Part shown: positions 36,951 to 45,552 of the stretch, one piece after another
Layout: each line of letters starts with the position of its first letter
Numbering within the stretch: position 1 is the stretch's first letter
NCBI GenBank assembly: GCA_025057975.1
Contig: JANWUV010000001.1
Coordinates: forward strand, 62,001-126,000
DNA: 64,000 bases
Direction of reading: 5' to 3'
Source of the DNA: Chloracidobacterium sp.
GTDB lineage: Bacteria > Acidobacteriota > Blastocatellia > Chloracidobacteriales > Chloracidobacteriaceae
Made by a program: the position numbers and the translations under genes
The notes under the pieces: generated by a model
The model's input: the letters and a program-made list of their open reading frames with translations, nothing else
What the model was told of the DNA's origin: nothing
The model's database searches: none

Positions 36951-36977
36951 GGAACTTTCAACATAGTTGCACGTGAA
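36951..36977 (+). promoter_or_regulatory. Candidate ECF-type promoter
   Basis: GGAACTT at 36951-36957, identical to the sigma-E-type -35 consensus, with CGTGAA at 36972-36977 in the -10 position (16 bases after GGAAC). It would drive the sigma factor gene about 85 bases downstream, suggesting autoregulation. Confidence 0.35.
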
Positions 36978-37063
36978 CCTTTGTCAAACTGCGCCATCGC
37001 ACGTTGCCTTACTAGGCGGGCGACTTTGTGCGTTGAGATTGTGAGTTGAGGAATAAACGCCGA

Positions 37064-37711
37064 ATGTCCCATCCGATAAGCAGCGCCCTAACCTATCCTC
37101 TTCACACCGAGGTGCGGCGGGTCGTGACGGTTGACGCCGCCGGCGACCACGAACTGATCGCAGCGGTTCAGGCCGGAGACGAGCAGGCGTTTCAGGAACT
37201 CGTACGGCGCTACCGCAACCCAATTACGAACTTTCTCTTTCGGATGCTCGACGACTACGACCGCGCCGTAGAGTTGGCGCAGGAGACGTTCTTGCGCGTT
37301 TATGCCAATGCAGCGCGCTACCGAGCGACGTTTCATTTTTCCACCTACATTTACCGGATTGCGACCAATCTGGCGATCAGCGAACTACGGCAGCGCCGCC
37401 GGCGCAAACTTGTATCGCTGTTTACGCCGTGGTCGTGTCAACAAGACGACGAGGAAGAGTCACCGCTAGATATACCCGACGAGCGCCCGCTCCAAGACGC
37501 CGATCTGATTGAACGTGAGCGGCGGGCCGCCGTGGCGCGCGCGATTCAAACGCTGCCGGAAAAGTACCGTGCGGCGTTGGTGCTGCGTGACGTGGAAGGC
37601 CTGAGCTACGAGGAAATCGCCGGTGTCCTGAAGATTTCCGAGGGAACGGTGAAATCGCGCATCAATCGCGCTCGTGGGTTGTTACGCGACAAGCTGCGCG
37701 CCTACCTGTAG
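37064..37711 (+). CDS. ECF-family RNA polymerase sigma factor
   Basis: A 215-residue sigma-70 family protein lacking regions 1 and 3. Region 2 is DEQAFQELVRRYRNPITNFLFRML to AQETFLRVYANA with the STYIYRIATNLAISELRQR -10 contact helix. Region 4 is TLPEKYRAALVLRDVEGLSYEEIAGVL and GTVKSRINRARGLLRDKL. It belongs to the RpoE/SigW-like group. ATG 37064 is preferred over TTG 37046 because GAGGAAT lies nine bases upstream. It heads a three-gene operon with an anti-sigma factor and a PDZ pseudoprotease, so envelope stress is the likely input. Confidence 0.93.
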   Translation: MSHPISSALTYPLHTEVRRVVTVDAAGDHELIAAVQAGDEQAFQELVRRYRNPITNFLFRMLDDYDRAVELAQETFLRVYANAARYRATFHFSTYIYRIATNLAISELRQRRRRKLVSLFTPWSCQQDDEEESPLDIPDERPLQDADLIERERRAAVARAIQTLPEKYRAALVLRDVEGLSYEEIAGVLKISEGTVKSRINRARGLLRDKLRAYL

Positions 37712-37739
37712 CGTTGCGCTGTCCGTAGGAGAGACCATT

Positions 37740-38417
37740 ATGGCGAACTGCCACATCATCCGTCGTCAACTGGAAGCTGTTGAATATGACACGGACGCCT
37801 TGCCGCCGAACGCCGCTGACCATTTGACACAGTGCATAGACTGCCGAACCTTTGCCTCTCAGATGCAAGGTCTGCGGGCGTTGCTTGCGGATCAACCACG
37901 GGTGGCGCCGCCGGCGACCTTTGACGCTGAGATTCGGCTTCGTCTAAGCCGCGAGGCGCACCGCTTCCAAGACCCATGGCTGGCTTGGATACCAACGCCG
38001 GTGTTGGCGTCCATTGCGGCGGCTGTCGTTGTCGCGAGCGCCTTGGCCGTACGCTCCTCTATGCCATTGGCGCTCCAGACGCCGGCACCAACGATCACTG
38101 AAGCGCTGACCAAGCCCACCCTCCCTGACCAAACCTTGGCGACAACCCTTCGCGCCCAACTTGGTGCGACTACGCCGACAGCGCGCCCGGTGCTCCCCCC
38201 ACGCGCCTTGCCAGCGGCAACGCGCTTGGGTCGCGCTGCTTCGGCGTCATTTCATCCATCGCCGCCGGCCGAGACCGCCGGCATGGTGGTTTTGTGGCGC
38301 GGACGGTCAGGTGAGCGCATTGTCCGCTTGCCCAAGGTTATCTACGGCGTGCAGCCCGTCGTTGAGCGCCGCGCCGCCTCTTCCAACGGTGAAGCGTCCG
38401 ACGATTCCGTGTTTTAG
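37740..38417 (+). CDS. Membrane anti-sigma factor with zinc-finger-like N-terminus
   Basis: A 225-residue protein starting MANCHIIRRQLEAVEY. The N-terminal half has the anti-sigma zinc-binding order, with a histidine followed by QCIDC (CxxC), then one membrane segment (about residues 92-110) and a Pro/Ala/Thr-rich periplasmic part. The topology fits an anti-sigma factor that holds the upstream sigma at the membrane. It begins 28 bases after the sigma gene, behind a TAGGAGAG ribosome binding site, and ends 14 bases before the PDZ gene. Confidence 0.82.
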   Translation: MANCHIIRRQLEAVEYDTDALPPNAADHLTQCIDCRTFASQMQGLRALLADQPRVAPPATFDAEIRLRLSREAHRFQDPWLAWIPTPVLASIAAAVVVASALAVRSSMPLALQTPAPTITEALTKPTLPDQTLATTLRAQLGATTPTARPVLPPRALPAATRLGRAASASFHPSPPAETAGMVVLWRGRSGERIVRLPKVIYGVQPVVERRAASSNGEASDDSVF

Positions 38418-38431
38418 GTGACCTGTCCGCT

Positions 38432-39880
38432 ATGTCATATCGCGCGTGCGCGTTAGCTGCCGGTTGTCTGGTCGGCAGCGTGCTGTTCTTCGCTGTCGGA
38501 CAGTCCCAAGTTGTGGAACGGCTGCGGAGTAACCCGCCAGCGCGCAAAGCCGATCCGACTGGCGTGGGACAGTGGTTGGTGACGGTAACCCACCACGTCA
38601 CTATGGGTGAACTCACGGCAGTGATGGAAGATGCTGCGACGGCGGCGGTGCTTGATGGCGCGTGCGCTCCGACCGACATTGTGCTCACCAACGTCACGAC
38701 CGGCGTCGTAGTGGACGCTGAAGGACACGTTCTCACGCAGCTGGCCAATCTCCCGCCGGGTCATAAAAACCCGACCATCGTAGTGCAAACCCATGATCGG
38801 CAGACATTCCGCGCTCGGTTTATTGGTCGGGACGGCGCAACAGGAATGTGTGTGCTTCACGTACCGGGGCTGCCGGTCGCACCGCCGCCGGTGGCGTCTA
38901 TTGCACCGCCGAAACCCAAGTTCTCAGTTCGGGAGACGCGCACGCCGGGCAAGCCGCCGACAGTTCGCATCATGCTGCCGATGTTCCGGCCGACGACCGC
39001 CTCTACCCTGCATAGTCGTCCTGAGGAATTGCCGCCCTTGGTCTGGGACGAGATTGTGACCGACTGGGAGACGGAGCTGTTGCTTGCGCCGCCAGCAGAG
39101 GCCAACTGTGGCGTGGCGGTTGACGAGCGTAATCGTCTCGTGGCGATTGTCCAACCGAAAGACCGGCGACTGCGCGTTCTGCCAATGGAGGATGTCCGGC
39201 GGGTCACGCAACGGATTATCGCGGCTGGGCAAAGCGTTCCGCATGGTTGGCTGGGGATTGAAGGTAAAACCCTCACCACTTTCCCAGCCGACGAGCGCGC
39301 CCGATTGAGTGTGCAGTCTGCCTATGGCGTCGTGGTCACAGCGGTCGTGCCGGGTAGCCCGGCCGAGGAAGCTGGGTTGACGCCGGGGGATGTTATCCTC
39401 AAGGCCGATGGCCGTCCCTTGGAGTCCCGCCGGGAGTTGAACGAGGTCGTGGTCGGTCATGCGGCCGGTGACGTTCTGGAATTAGTCGTGGAACGCGCCG
39501 GAAAGCCTCGGACATGCCGCGTCACGCTTGGTTCGCCGGAAGAAGCGCCGACGCTGAAGCCGCCGCCGGCGGAACACCTGGCGATTGGGTTGATCACATC
39601 CGATATGACGCCGCAACTTGCCGCCTTCTTTGGAGCGGCGGGCGGTTTGCTTGTCACTCACGTTGTCCCCGATAGTCCGGCCGCCGTCGCCGGTTTTCGC
39701 TCCGGCGACGTGATTACAGCCGTTGATGGACAGCCTGTCCATTCCAGTGAAGACTTGTCGGCGGCCCTGTTGCGGAGCATGAGCCGGGACGGTGAAACGT
39801 CGGTGACATTGGATATCATCCGTGAGCGGCAAGCGCAGCGGCTCGTGGTGTCGCTTCCGGCTCCGACGCCGAGGTGGTGA
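38432..39880 (+). CDS. HtrA-like PDZ protein with inactive protease domain
   Basis: A 482-residue exported protein: signal or anchor segment (about 5-24), a trypsin-like remnant (about 60-260) and two PDZ domains (about 271-368 and 382-476; GVVVTAVVPGSPAEEAGLTPGD and LLVTHVVPDSPAAVAG). The protease core is recognisable from GVVVDAEGHVLTQLANL, but the catalytic His is missing, the Asp site reads GATGMCVLHV, and the GNSGGP loop is replaced by APPAEANCGVAV (about 219-230). It can bind peptides but probably not cut them. The third gene of the sigma/anti-sigma operon, it may sense envelope stress. Its end overlaps lpxC by 65 bases. Confidence 0.8.
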   Translation: MSYRACALAAGCLVGSVLFFAVGQSQVVERLRSNPPARKADPTGVGQWLVTVTHHVTMGELTAVMEDAATAAVLDGACAPTDIVLTNVTTGVVVDAEGHVLTQLANLPPGHKNPTIVVQTHDRQTFRARFIGRDGATGMCVLHVPGLPVAPPPVASIAPPKPKFSVRETRTPGKPPTVRIMLPMFRPTTASTLHSRPEELPPLVWDEIVTDWETELLLAPPAEANCGVAVDERNRLVAIVQPKDRRLRVLPMEDVRRVTQRIIAAGQSVPHGWLGIEGKTLTTFPADERARLSVQSAYGVVVTAVVPGSPAEEAGLTPGDVILKADGRPLESRRELNEVVVGHAAGDVLELVVERAGKPRTCRVTLGSPEEAPTLKPPPAEHLAIGLITSDMTPQLAAFFGAAGGLLVTHVVPDSPAAVAGFRSGDVITAVDGQPVHSSEDLSAALLRSMSRDGETSVTLDIIRERQAQRLVVSLPAPTPRW

Positions 39881-40736
39881 CAACCTCGCCGTTGACCGTC
39901 CAAGCGGCGGCTTCTCGCACCAGCCGCCTGATAAGCGCCGCGTGCAAGCCGTGACCGGAACGCTCGGCGATAATCCGCCCCTGAAACGCCATTCCCAAAA
40001 GGGCGAGGTCGCCGATGATGTCAAGCGCTTTATGGCGCGCGAACTCATTGGGGAACCGCAGCGGCTCCGGGCTGAGGATGGTTGTGTCGTCCAGCACAAT
40101 GGCGTTCTCTAGCGTCGCGCCGCGGACAAGGCCACTATTGCGGAGCGCTTCGGCTTCAGCCAGAAAACCAAAGGTACGGGCCGGGGCGATGTCGCGGCGA
40201 TAGTTTTCGGGCGTGATGGCGACGGCGAAAGTTTGCCGTCCAATGCAGGGATGGGCGAACTCAATCGTGCTCTCAATGAAAAAACCGTCGCTCGGCTCAA
40301 CGGCGATGCGACGGTTGCCTTCAACGACTTCGATACGCCGCTCGATGCGCAACGTCCGCCGGGGACGATCCAAAGTCAGCGTCCCGGCTTCCATAACGGC
40401 GGTGACGAATGGACGCGCGCTCCCATCCAGAATCGGCACCTCACAATTGGTCAGGTCGAGGATAGCGTTGTCTATGCCGCAGCCGTACAGCGCCGAAAGA
40501 ACATGCTCCACGGTTGAGACCATGACGCCTGCCCGCATAAGCGTCGTCGCGTAGCTAACATGCGCAACGTGGCAGGGCGCGGCAGGGACTTCAAAGCCGT
40601 TTAAGTCCACCCGCCGAAATACATAACCGGTATCCGGCGGGGCCGGGCAAAGCGTCAGTTCCACTTCCTGTCCGGTGTGCAGGCCGACGCCGCGAACCGA
40701 AACGGCGCGGCGCAAGGTTGTTTGGTAAGTTGTCAT
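39816..40736 (-). CDS. lpxC: UDP-3-O-acyl-N-acetylglucosamine deacetylase LpxC
   Basis: A 306-residue zinc deacetylase, the first committed step of lipid A synthesis. Zinc ligands are the His of VSTVEHVLSALYG and the HKALDIIGD motif (His and Asp). The catalytic His is in SGHGLHAALIRRL. VGLHTGQEV marks the N-terminus. It shows that the cell makes lipid A. Its 3' end overlaps the convergent PDZ gene. Length matches the family. Confidence 0.95.
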   Translation of the reverse strand: MTTYQTTLRRAVSVRGVGLHTGQEVELTLCPAPPDTGYVFRRVDLNGFEVPAAPCHVAHVSYATTLMRAGVMVSTVEHVLSALYGCGIDNAILDLTNCEVPILDGSARPFVTAVMEAGTLTLDRPRRTLRIERRIEVVEGNRRIAVEPSDGFFIESTIEFAHPCIGRQTFAVAITPENYRRDIAPARTFGFLAEAEALRNSGLVRGATLENAIVLDDTTILSPEPLRFPNEFARHKALDIIGDLALLGMAFQGRIIAERSGHGLHAALIRRLVREAAAWTVNGEVVTTSASEPEATPRAAALAAHG

Positions 40737-41230
40737 GCCGATAGTTCGCTACCCTAAGGGGTGTCGCCACCGCCGGTCATCGGCGGCCCAAGTTAGGGCA
40801 GGCAGCTTGCGTGCCATTTCGAGCTTGGCGCTGGAGAAACACCAAAATCCCTACCAATCAAAAGCTTGCCCCACACCGACGCGCCCTGCCTAACACCGCC
40901 GAATGGCCCATCTGTGGTTGGTTGTTCACAGGTTCGCCGCGTGATGTGGACGATTGTCCACATGCGGCGCGGAGGCTGGGGTCTCCACGAGGCAATGGCG
41001 CACGACGTTTTCAGCGTGGGTATTCCCTTGTGCGCTGTCTCTAGGGAATCCAGCTTTGGTTTTCCGGGAGACTACCTGTGGCGTGCGCTTGGCGGTCGGC
41101 CTCCGCCACCTTAGCACGCACCGCGCGTTACGCCCCTGGGTGGGGATGACTTTGCACCACCCACGTTGCGAACCGTTTGGTCTGAAGCTAAAGCGGGCGT
41201 CAATGCGACGCCCAAGCGAAAAAAGTTGTA
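40737..41230. other. Intergenic region with cruciform-like repeat
   Basis: No supportable gene in about 490 bases. The main feature is the inverted repeat at 40935-40969. Frames in this stretch have unlike composition and no ribosome binding site. Confidence 0.6.
40935..40969. repeat. Bulged 14-bp inverted repeat
   Basis: ATGTGGAC (40944-40951) pairs with GTCCACAT (40956-40963) around GATT, and the stem continues as CGCCGC / GCGGCG beyond a 3-base bulge. Confidence 0.5.
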
Positions 41231-41887
41231 CTAACCGCGATGGCCGTTCGGCAGGGCGTGCCAATTGCCGTGCCAGTCAAACCACTCCAAGGCGGCGAAA
41301 CGTTTTTTGTAGTCGTAGTGGGAGGCTTCGTGGTAGGCGTAGCCCGGATAGTAAAACTCGTCGCCGCGTTCACGTGAGTACTCAATCTCAATCAGCATCG
41401 TCAAAATGCCAAGGCTGCGCTTGGCGTATTCGGGATCAAACACGCCGTAGACGCTGGAGGTCGCTCGCTTGCCAATGTCCAGAAAACTTTTGGCAACAAG
41501 CCGTTCTCCGTCGTACACCGCAATCTCCTCGTTCCGGCACGGAACGGACGCCGGTTGCTCGGAAAGAAAAGTATAGAGCGAATCCGGCACGTTGTCGGTA
41601 AAGCGTTGCTTGTGAAGCTCAAAAAGCCGGTGGGTGTCCTCATCAAGGATGGTTGGTCGGATGACCACACGCAAATCACGGTTGCGGCGGCGGACGCGAC
41701 GTTGGCTTTCAGAGAGATAGAAATCGGCCAGTCTGATCCGAAGCGGTAGGACATGGCGTACGCCCTCGCGCGTCACGTTGATCCAGTAGCGATAGAAATA
41801 TGTCCCAAAGTGGCGCCAACCATTCGCCCACAGCACATCCAACTGCGCCGGGGATACGCGGTCAGCTTCAAAGTACTGTCCGTGCGA
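41231..41887 (-). CDS. Bpt/Ate1-like aminoacyl-tRNA-protein transferase homologue
   Basis: A 218-residue GNAT-fold protein. GWRHFGTYFYRYW, LPLRIRLADFYLSESQRRVRRRNRDLRV and the later YGVFDPEYAKRSLGILTMLIEIEYSRERG match bacterial leucyl- or arginyl-transferases (Bpt/Ate1) that add residues to protein N-termini for degradation. The N-terminal cysteine region of those enzymes (a cysteine motif before YLPG, then CxxC) is absent: the corresponding stretch reads NVTREGVRHVLPL. It may have another acceptor or be a diverged GNAT. The start at 41887 (MSHGQYFEADRV) is taken as the natural N-terminus. Confidence 0.72.
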   Translation of the reverse strand, partial: SHGQYFEADRVSPAQLDVLWANGWRHFGTYFYRYWINVTREGVRHVLPLRIRLADFYLSESQRRVRRRNRDLRVVIRPTILDEDTHRLFELHKQRFTDNVPDSLYTFLSEQPASVPCRNEEIAVYDGERLVAKSFLDIGKRATSSVYGVFDPEYAKRSLGILTMLIEIEYSRERGDEFYYPGYAYHEASHYDYKKRFAALEWFDWHGNWHALPNGHRG

Positions 41888-41946
41888 CATCGTTCCCAAA
41901 GACTAGGCGGAACACAGCCTCAGCGTCGCCGCACGGCGGCGTCCAG

Positions 41947-42732
41947 CTACTTGCGTTTGAAGACGCGCTTGATGTCGGGCGTAAACTCGTTGATGAGGTT
42001 GGTGACAAAGTTGAAGCTAAGAGCAAGGTTGCCAAGCCGGACGCCGTCGCCGCGAACGGTGTAACGACTGGGATACCACGCAATCTGAGCAAAAGCACCG
42101 CCGTAATCCGCGACAATATTCGCAATCGCCGGGCGAATTTTGCCTTCGTCGTTGTACGTGACAAACACAAACGCCAACGCATGAGCTGTCCGCTTGAGAA
42201 CGCCTTTTTTAGCGCTACGGACATAACGCGGTTCATGCTTGAGAAGCGCCGCCAGTCCCGATTGGATGCTGTTAGTGACAACGTTGTTGGCGAACTCCGA
42301 AGCAAAACGCCGTCCATAGCCTTTGACGCCGCCGCCCCATTCCGGGGGCGAGTCGCCGAGGTGCGCTCCGACGGCTGGGCCGAACGCGCCGAAGACAGCC
42401 GCCGGGCTCCAGTACGTCGCCCGCAGATAGTATATCCACCGTTCGCGTCCAGTCAGCGGCTGGTAGTCATCCTCAGAAACCGTGCCTTTCCCGGAGGCAA
42501 AGTTGACGCCGGTACGAACCCTTTCATCCGGTTGGTCGGCGGCGTTGCTCAACGTTTGGTCGGCGACTGGCGGCGCTCCACCATCTTGTATAGTCTCGGT
42601 CAGGCGCGGCGCCACATCCATATTGCGAATCGGAATGCACTGTCCGGCGGCGTTACCGCCAAGGTAGAAAAACAGCCCTAACCCAAGCAACCAACCAGTG
42701 ACGCGCCGGTTGCAGTATGCAAAGCAAGTCAT
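41947..42732 (-). CDS. Secreted protein of unknown function (acidobacterial-type)
   Basis: A 261-residue exported protein with an N-terminal hydrophobic signal (WLLGLGLFFYLGGNAAG, about 13-29). The mature part contains YYLRATYWSPAAVFGAFGPA, GYGRRFASEFANNVV and HEPRYVRSAKKG, a pattern I associate with uncharacterised acidobacterial envelope proteins. A frame on the opposite strand across the same bases is considered a shadow because this one has a signal peptide and balanced composition. Function is unknown. Confidence 0.72.
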   Translation of the reverse strand: MTCFAYCNRRVTGWLLGLGLFFYLGGNAAGQCIPIRNMDVAPRLTETIQDGGAPPVADQTLSNAADQPDERVRTGVNFASGKGTVSEDDYQPLTGRERWIYYLRATYWSPAAVFGAFGPAVGAHLGDSPPEWGGGVKGYGRRFASEFANNVVTNSIQSGLAALLKHEPRYVRSAKKGVLKRTAHALAFVFVTYNDEGKIRPAIANIVADYGGAFAQIAWYPSRYTVRGDGVRLGNLALSFNFVTNLINEFTPDIKRVFKRK

Positions 42733-42937
42733 AGATGAAGGCCCATGGCGCAAAATCCCTAGGGGGGCGAGGTCGGCATTGTGCCGGAGCGAATGTGAGG
42801 ATACAAACCGGCATGAAGCCTAGCTGTACCTTAACCAACGTCCCGTTGAACCGCGCGCATCCGAGCATTGGCGCGGTCAAAGCCGAATCATGCCGTTGTT
42901 TCAAATCTCACAAACTGGACTCAAACGGTTGTGGCTT

Positions 42938-43834
42938 ATGACGGAGTACTCAACGACAAAGTGGAGCCGGCGGCGGCTAGTCGTTGCTGGTTGTCTGCTG
43001 GCGGCGTGGCCGGGGGGATTGTGGTGGACGAGCGAATCAGGCGCGGCGCAACAACGCCCGCGTATTGTCGTCTCGCCGGTGGAGACGGCGACCAACGGCA
43101 GCGGCGTCAAGGCTGCCCCGGCACGCCATCGGTTTATCGTCGGCGAGCGGCTGACCTACAGTGTACGGGTCAGCGCGCCAAGCGTTGGCCTGCGGGATGC
43201 GCCGGTGGCGCGGTTTTCAACGGAGGTCGCCGAACAAGGCGTGTTTTACGGGCGGGAAGGCTTACGATTGGTCGTCCGGGCAGAGACCACTGGCTTTGTC
43301 AAAGCGACATTGTTTGACCTTGACGACCGCTTTGTGACCTACCTTGACCCAACAACGCGCCTGCCCTATCGGGCGGAGGCGGATATCCGAGAAGGCGCGC
43401 GCATTGAACGCACTGTCACGGTTTTCGATCAGGCGAAGCGTCTGGCGCGCATTAATGATGAGCGTATCGTCAAACTCAAAGGCGACGCCTACGATTTGGC
43501 CGGATTGCTGTGGGCGACGCGCAATCTGGATTTTACGGGACCGGCGACGGTCACGATGCTCGCCGTCAACGACCGGAACGGCCAAGTGATCACTGTTGAG
43601 ATTGAGCGAGTTGGACGCGAGACGCTGGATATCGCCGGCCGCACCGTACCAACCGTCAAGCTGGCGCTGCGCCCGCTGGACGCCGCCGGCAAGCCGTCGG
43701 ATGAGCGCAAAATCCGGCTCTGGATCACTGACGACACCGACCGGTACGCTGTGCGGATCAGCGGCGGCAATGAACTTGGGGAGTTCTGCGCCGAGTTGAC
43801 CCGTTTCCCGTCCCGTGCCGCAGAGCCGGAATGA
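42938..43834 (+). CDS. DUF3108-like secreted protein
   Basis: A 298-residue exported protein. Signal segment LVVAGCLLAAWPGGLWW (about 14-30), then a beta-rich domain: FIVGERLTYSVRVSAPSVG, GFVKATLFDLDDRFVTYLD, LPYRAEADIREGARIERTVTVFD and DLAGLLWATRNLDF, the order found in DUF3108 proteins of the Gram-negative envelope. Such proteins are linked to outer-membrane or polysaccharide homeostasis, but no activity is established. The start at 42938 is chosen because residues before it are not signal-like. Confidence 0.75.
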   Translation: MTEYSTTKWSRRRLVVAGCLLAAWPGGLWWTSESGAAQQRPRIVVSPVETATNGSGVKAAPARHRFIVGERLTYSVRVSAPSVGLRDAPVARFSTEVAEQGVFYGREGLRLVVRAETTGFVKATLFDLDDRFVTYLDPTTRLPYRAEADIREGARIERTVTVFDQAKRLARINDERIVKLKGDAYDLAGLLWATRNLDFTGPATVTMLAVNDRNGQVITVEIERVGRETLDIAGRTVPTVKLALRPLDAAGKPSDERKIRLWITDDTDRYAVRISGGNELGEFCAELTRFPSRAAEPE

Positions 43835-43979
43835 GCGGCCTCGATGGAGATCCGCCGATGAATCTCCTATATCCCACATTCCATGCCGGCGCATTCTGAC
43901 GCACGGAAATCTTAGGTCACGTCCAATGTTCTTCCCTATGGTTGGTACTCGTCTGAGTCGTGTAAGCCGCTCAGCTTGA

Positions 43980-44000
43980 AGCGCTTTTCACAGAAGCGCT
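43980..44000. terminator. Hairpin
   Basis: AGCGCTT / AAGCGCT, 7-bp stem and 7-base loop, about 145 bases after the DUF3108-like gene. No U run follows. Confidence 0.35.
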
Positions 44001-44031
44001 GCTCCACGACTGCTTGAGACGAAACTTGGGA

Positions 44032-44053
44032 GATCACCCGCTTTCGGGTGATC
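44032..44053. terminator. Perfect hairpin
   Basis: GATCACCCG / CGGGTGATC, 9-bp stem with tetraloop CTTT. The stem is strong but no U run follows, so terminator function is uncertain. Confidence 0.45.
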
Positions 44054-44414
44054 AGGGGCGTCACGGTAGGTAAGTCATCGGCGTATACGTTAGACGCGCC
44101 GCCTGCCAATCTGTTGTGACGGCGCTACGCCCACCGAAGCAGGCGCTGAAAGTGCGCATAAATTTGCGTCGTTTTATCCTGCCTGACGCTGTCCCCGCAG
44201 CGCGGCCAAGAATACGCCTTTCAGCCGTCTCCGGCCCTGCCTTACGCCGTAGCGTAACAACGCCACGCACGATGGTGACCACTTCTGTTCGGCTGTCTTC
44301 GCGCGCTATACCGCCCCGTAGTGGATTCGCCGCCGCTTGTGTTGTTCACCGTGCTGTTTCAGACTGCGCCAACGTCACCAACCCAGCACTGAAGCGGTTT
44401 CTGTTGGATAGGCC

Positions 44415-45047
44415 ATGGCACACATCCTCTTGGTTGAAGACGAAACCGACCTAAGTGATGTCATTGTTGACGCATTGAAAGCAGAAGGCCATACGACCGT
44501 GGCGGTGTCCGACGGCATTGAAGCTATGGTGCAGCTCAAAGCTGGCGTTAGAGAGGGGCAGCCTTTTGCCCTCATCATTTGTGACATCAAGTTGCCTGGT
44601 CTGTCCGGATTGTCAGTGTGCGACCTTGTTCGGCTCGATCCACATCTGGCTCACATACCGTTTCTCTTCCTCAGCGGCTTGGGCGACACCGAACAGCGGT
44701 TGGACGGCCTTGCGCGCGGAGCCGACGACTACCTTGCTAAGCCTTTTCTGCTCAATGAACTCATCGAGCGGGTCACTTGGCTTCTCAACCGCCCGGCGAC
44801 TCGCCAAGCCGACACCGTAAGCGCCCCGAACCCCCTAGAACAACGAACCTTTGACGACCTGCTCCGAGACATCGTTCACAACACTCGTAACGGTACACTG
44901 CATTTCCTGCTCGACGACGGATCGCGGGGACAGATCGCCTTTCGGGAAGGCAAGGCGGTCATCGTGGTCGGCGACGGCGCGGCGTCACCCGAAGACCAGT
45001 TGCACCGTCTGTTTGCCGGACAGGTCAAACTGTTTCACTTCGCGTAG
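44415..45047 (+). CDS. Response regulator with DUF4388-like output
   Basis: A 210-residue protein. The receiver domain (about 1-125) has LVEDETD, the phospho-acceptor Asp in LIICDIKLPG and the Lys in YLAKPF. The C-terminal 75 residues (FDDLLRDIVHNTRNGTLHFLL to GQIAFREGKAVIVV) resemble the small DUF4388/PatA domain rather than a DNA-binding domain, so output is probably by protein contact. No kinase is adjacent. Its end overlaps the convergent rlmH gene by 13 bases. Confidence 0.85.
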   Translation: MAHILLVEDETDLSDVIVDALKAEGHTTVAVSDGIEAMVQLKAGVREGQPFALIICDIKLPGLSGLSVCDLVRLDPHLAHIPFLFLSGLGDTEQRLDGLARGADDYLAKPFLLNELIERVTWLLNRPATRQADTVSAPNPLEQRTFDDLLRDIVHNTRNGTLHFLLDDGSRGQIAFREGKAVIVVGDGAASPEDQLHRLFAGQVKLFHFA

Positions 45048-45505
45048 GGCAGGTTGGCTAAGCGAGCCAGCGCGCGATAGACCTGCTCAGCCGCCAATAC
45101 GCGCGCCATTTCATGGGTGAACGTCAACCGCGACAGCGACCAGCGCCACGCCGCCCGCCCCTGCACTTCCGCCGTCACGCCCCAGTGTCCGCCAATCACG
45201 AAGTACAGGTCGCGGACGCCCGTCTCGCGCCACCGCTGGAGTTTTTTGGCAAACGCCTCCGATGAGACGACTTCGCCTGCAACATCCAGCAACACAACCA
45301 GGGCCCCGGCCGGCAGCGCCGCCAGAATGTTCTTCGCTTCGCGGGCGCGCGCTTGCTCTGGATCGGCGGCGATGGAAGCTTCGGCTTCGCGCACCACTTT
45401 GGTCGTACAGGGCAGAAAGCGGCGGATACGTTCGCCGTAATCCCGCGCCAACGCCTCCCAGTGCGGTGACTTCGTTTTGCCAACGACGAGAAACGTGATG
45501 TGCAT
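45035..45505 (-). CDS. rlmH: 23S rRNA (pseudouridine1915-N3)-methyltransferase RlmH
   Basis: A 156-residue SPOUT methylase, the usual length. It starts MHITFLVVGKTKSPHW, has LVVLLDVAGEVVSSEAFA and the knot motif LYFVIGGHWGV, and ends with LSRLTFTHEMARVLAAEQVYRA. It methylates pseudouridine 1915 in helix 69 of 23S rRNA. The usual final FG after GG is changed to HW, a modest variation. Confidence 0.93.
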   Translation of the reverse strand: MHITFLVVGKTKSPHWEALARDYGERIRRFLPCTTKVVREAEASIAADPEQARAREAKNILAALPAGALVVLLDVAGEVVSSEAFAKKLQRWRETGVRDLYFVIGGHWGVTAEVQGRAAWRWSLSRLTFTHEMARVLAAEQVYRALARLANLPYAK

Positions 45506-45552
45506 GCAGACCCAACTTTCCGGTCGGCTAGACGCCGCCGGTCGGAGATAGG

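Larger units (their letters stand above)
43835..44414. other. Intergenic region with tandem hairpins
   Basis: About 580 bases without a supportable gene. Two hairpins (43980-44000, 44032-44053) lie in its first half. The rest, up to the response regulator, shows nothing I can name. Confidence 0.55.

Noticed and set aside
40811-41044. Short rightward frame in the lpxC-Bpt spacer
   Set aside because: Arg/Trp-rich composition, no ribosome binding site and it crosses the cruciform repeat.
41800-42681. Long rightward frame opposite the secreted protein at 41947-42732
   Set aside because: The leftward frame has a signal peptide and balanced composition; this one is its shadow.
44116-44454. 112-residue frame before the response regulator
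   Set aside because: Low-complexity Arg/Ser content and it runs into the response regulator in another frame.
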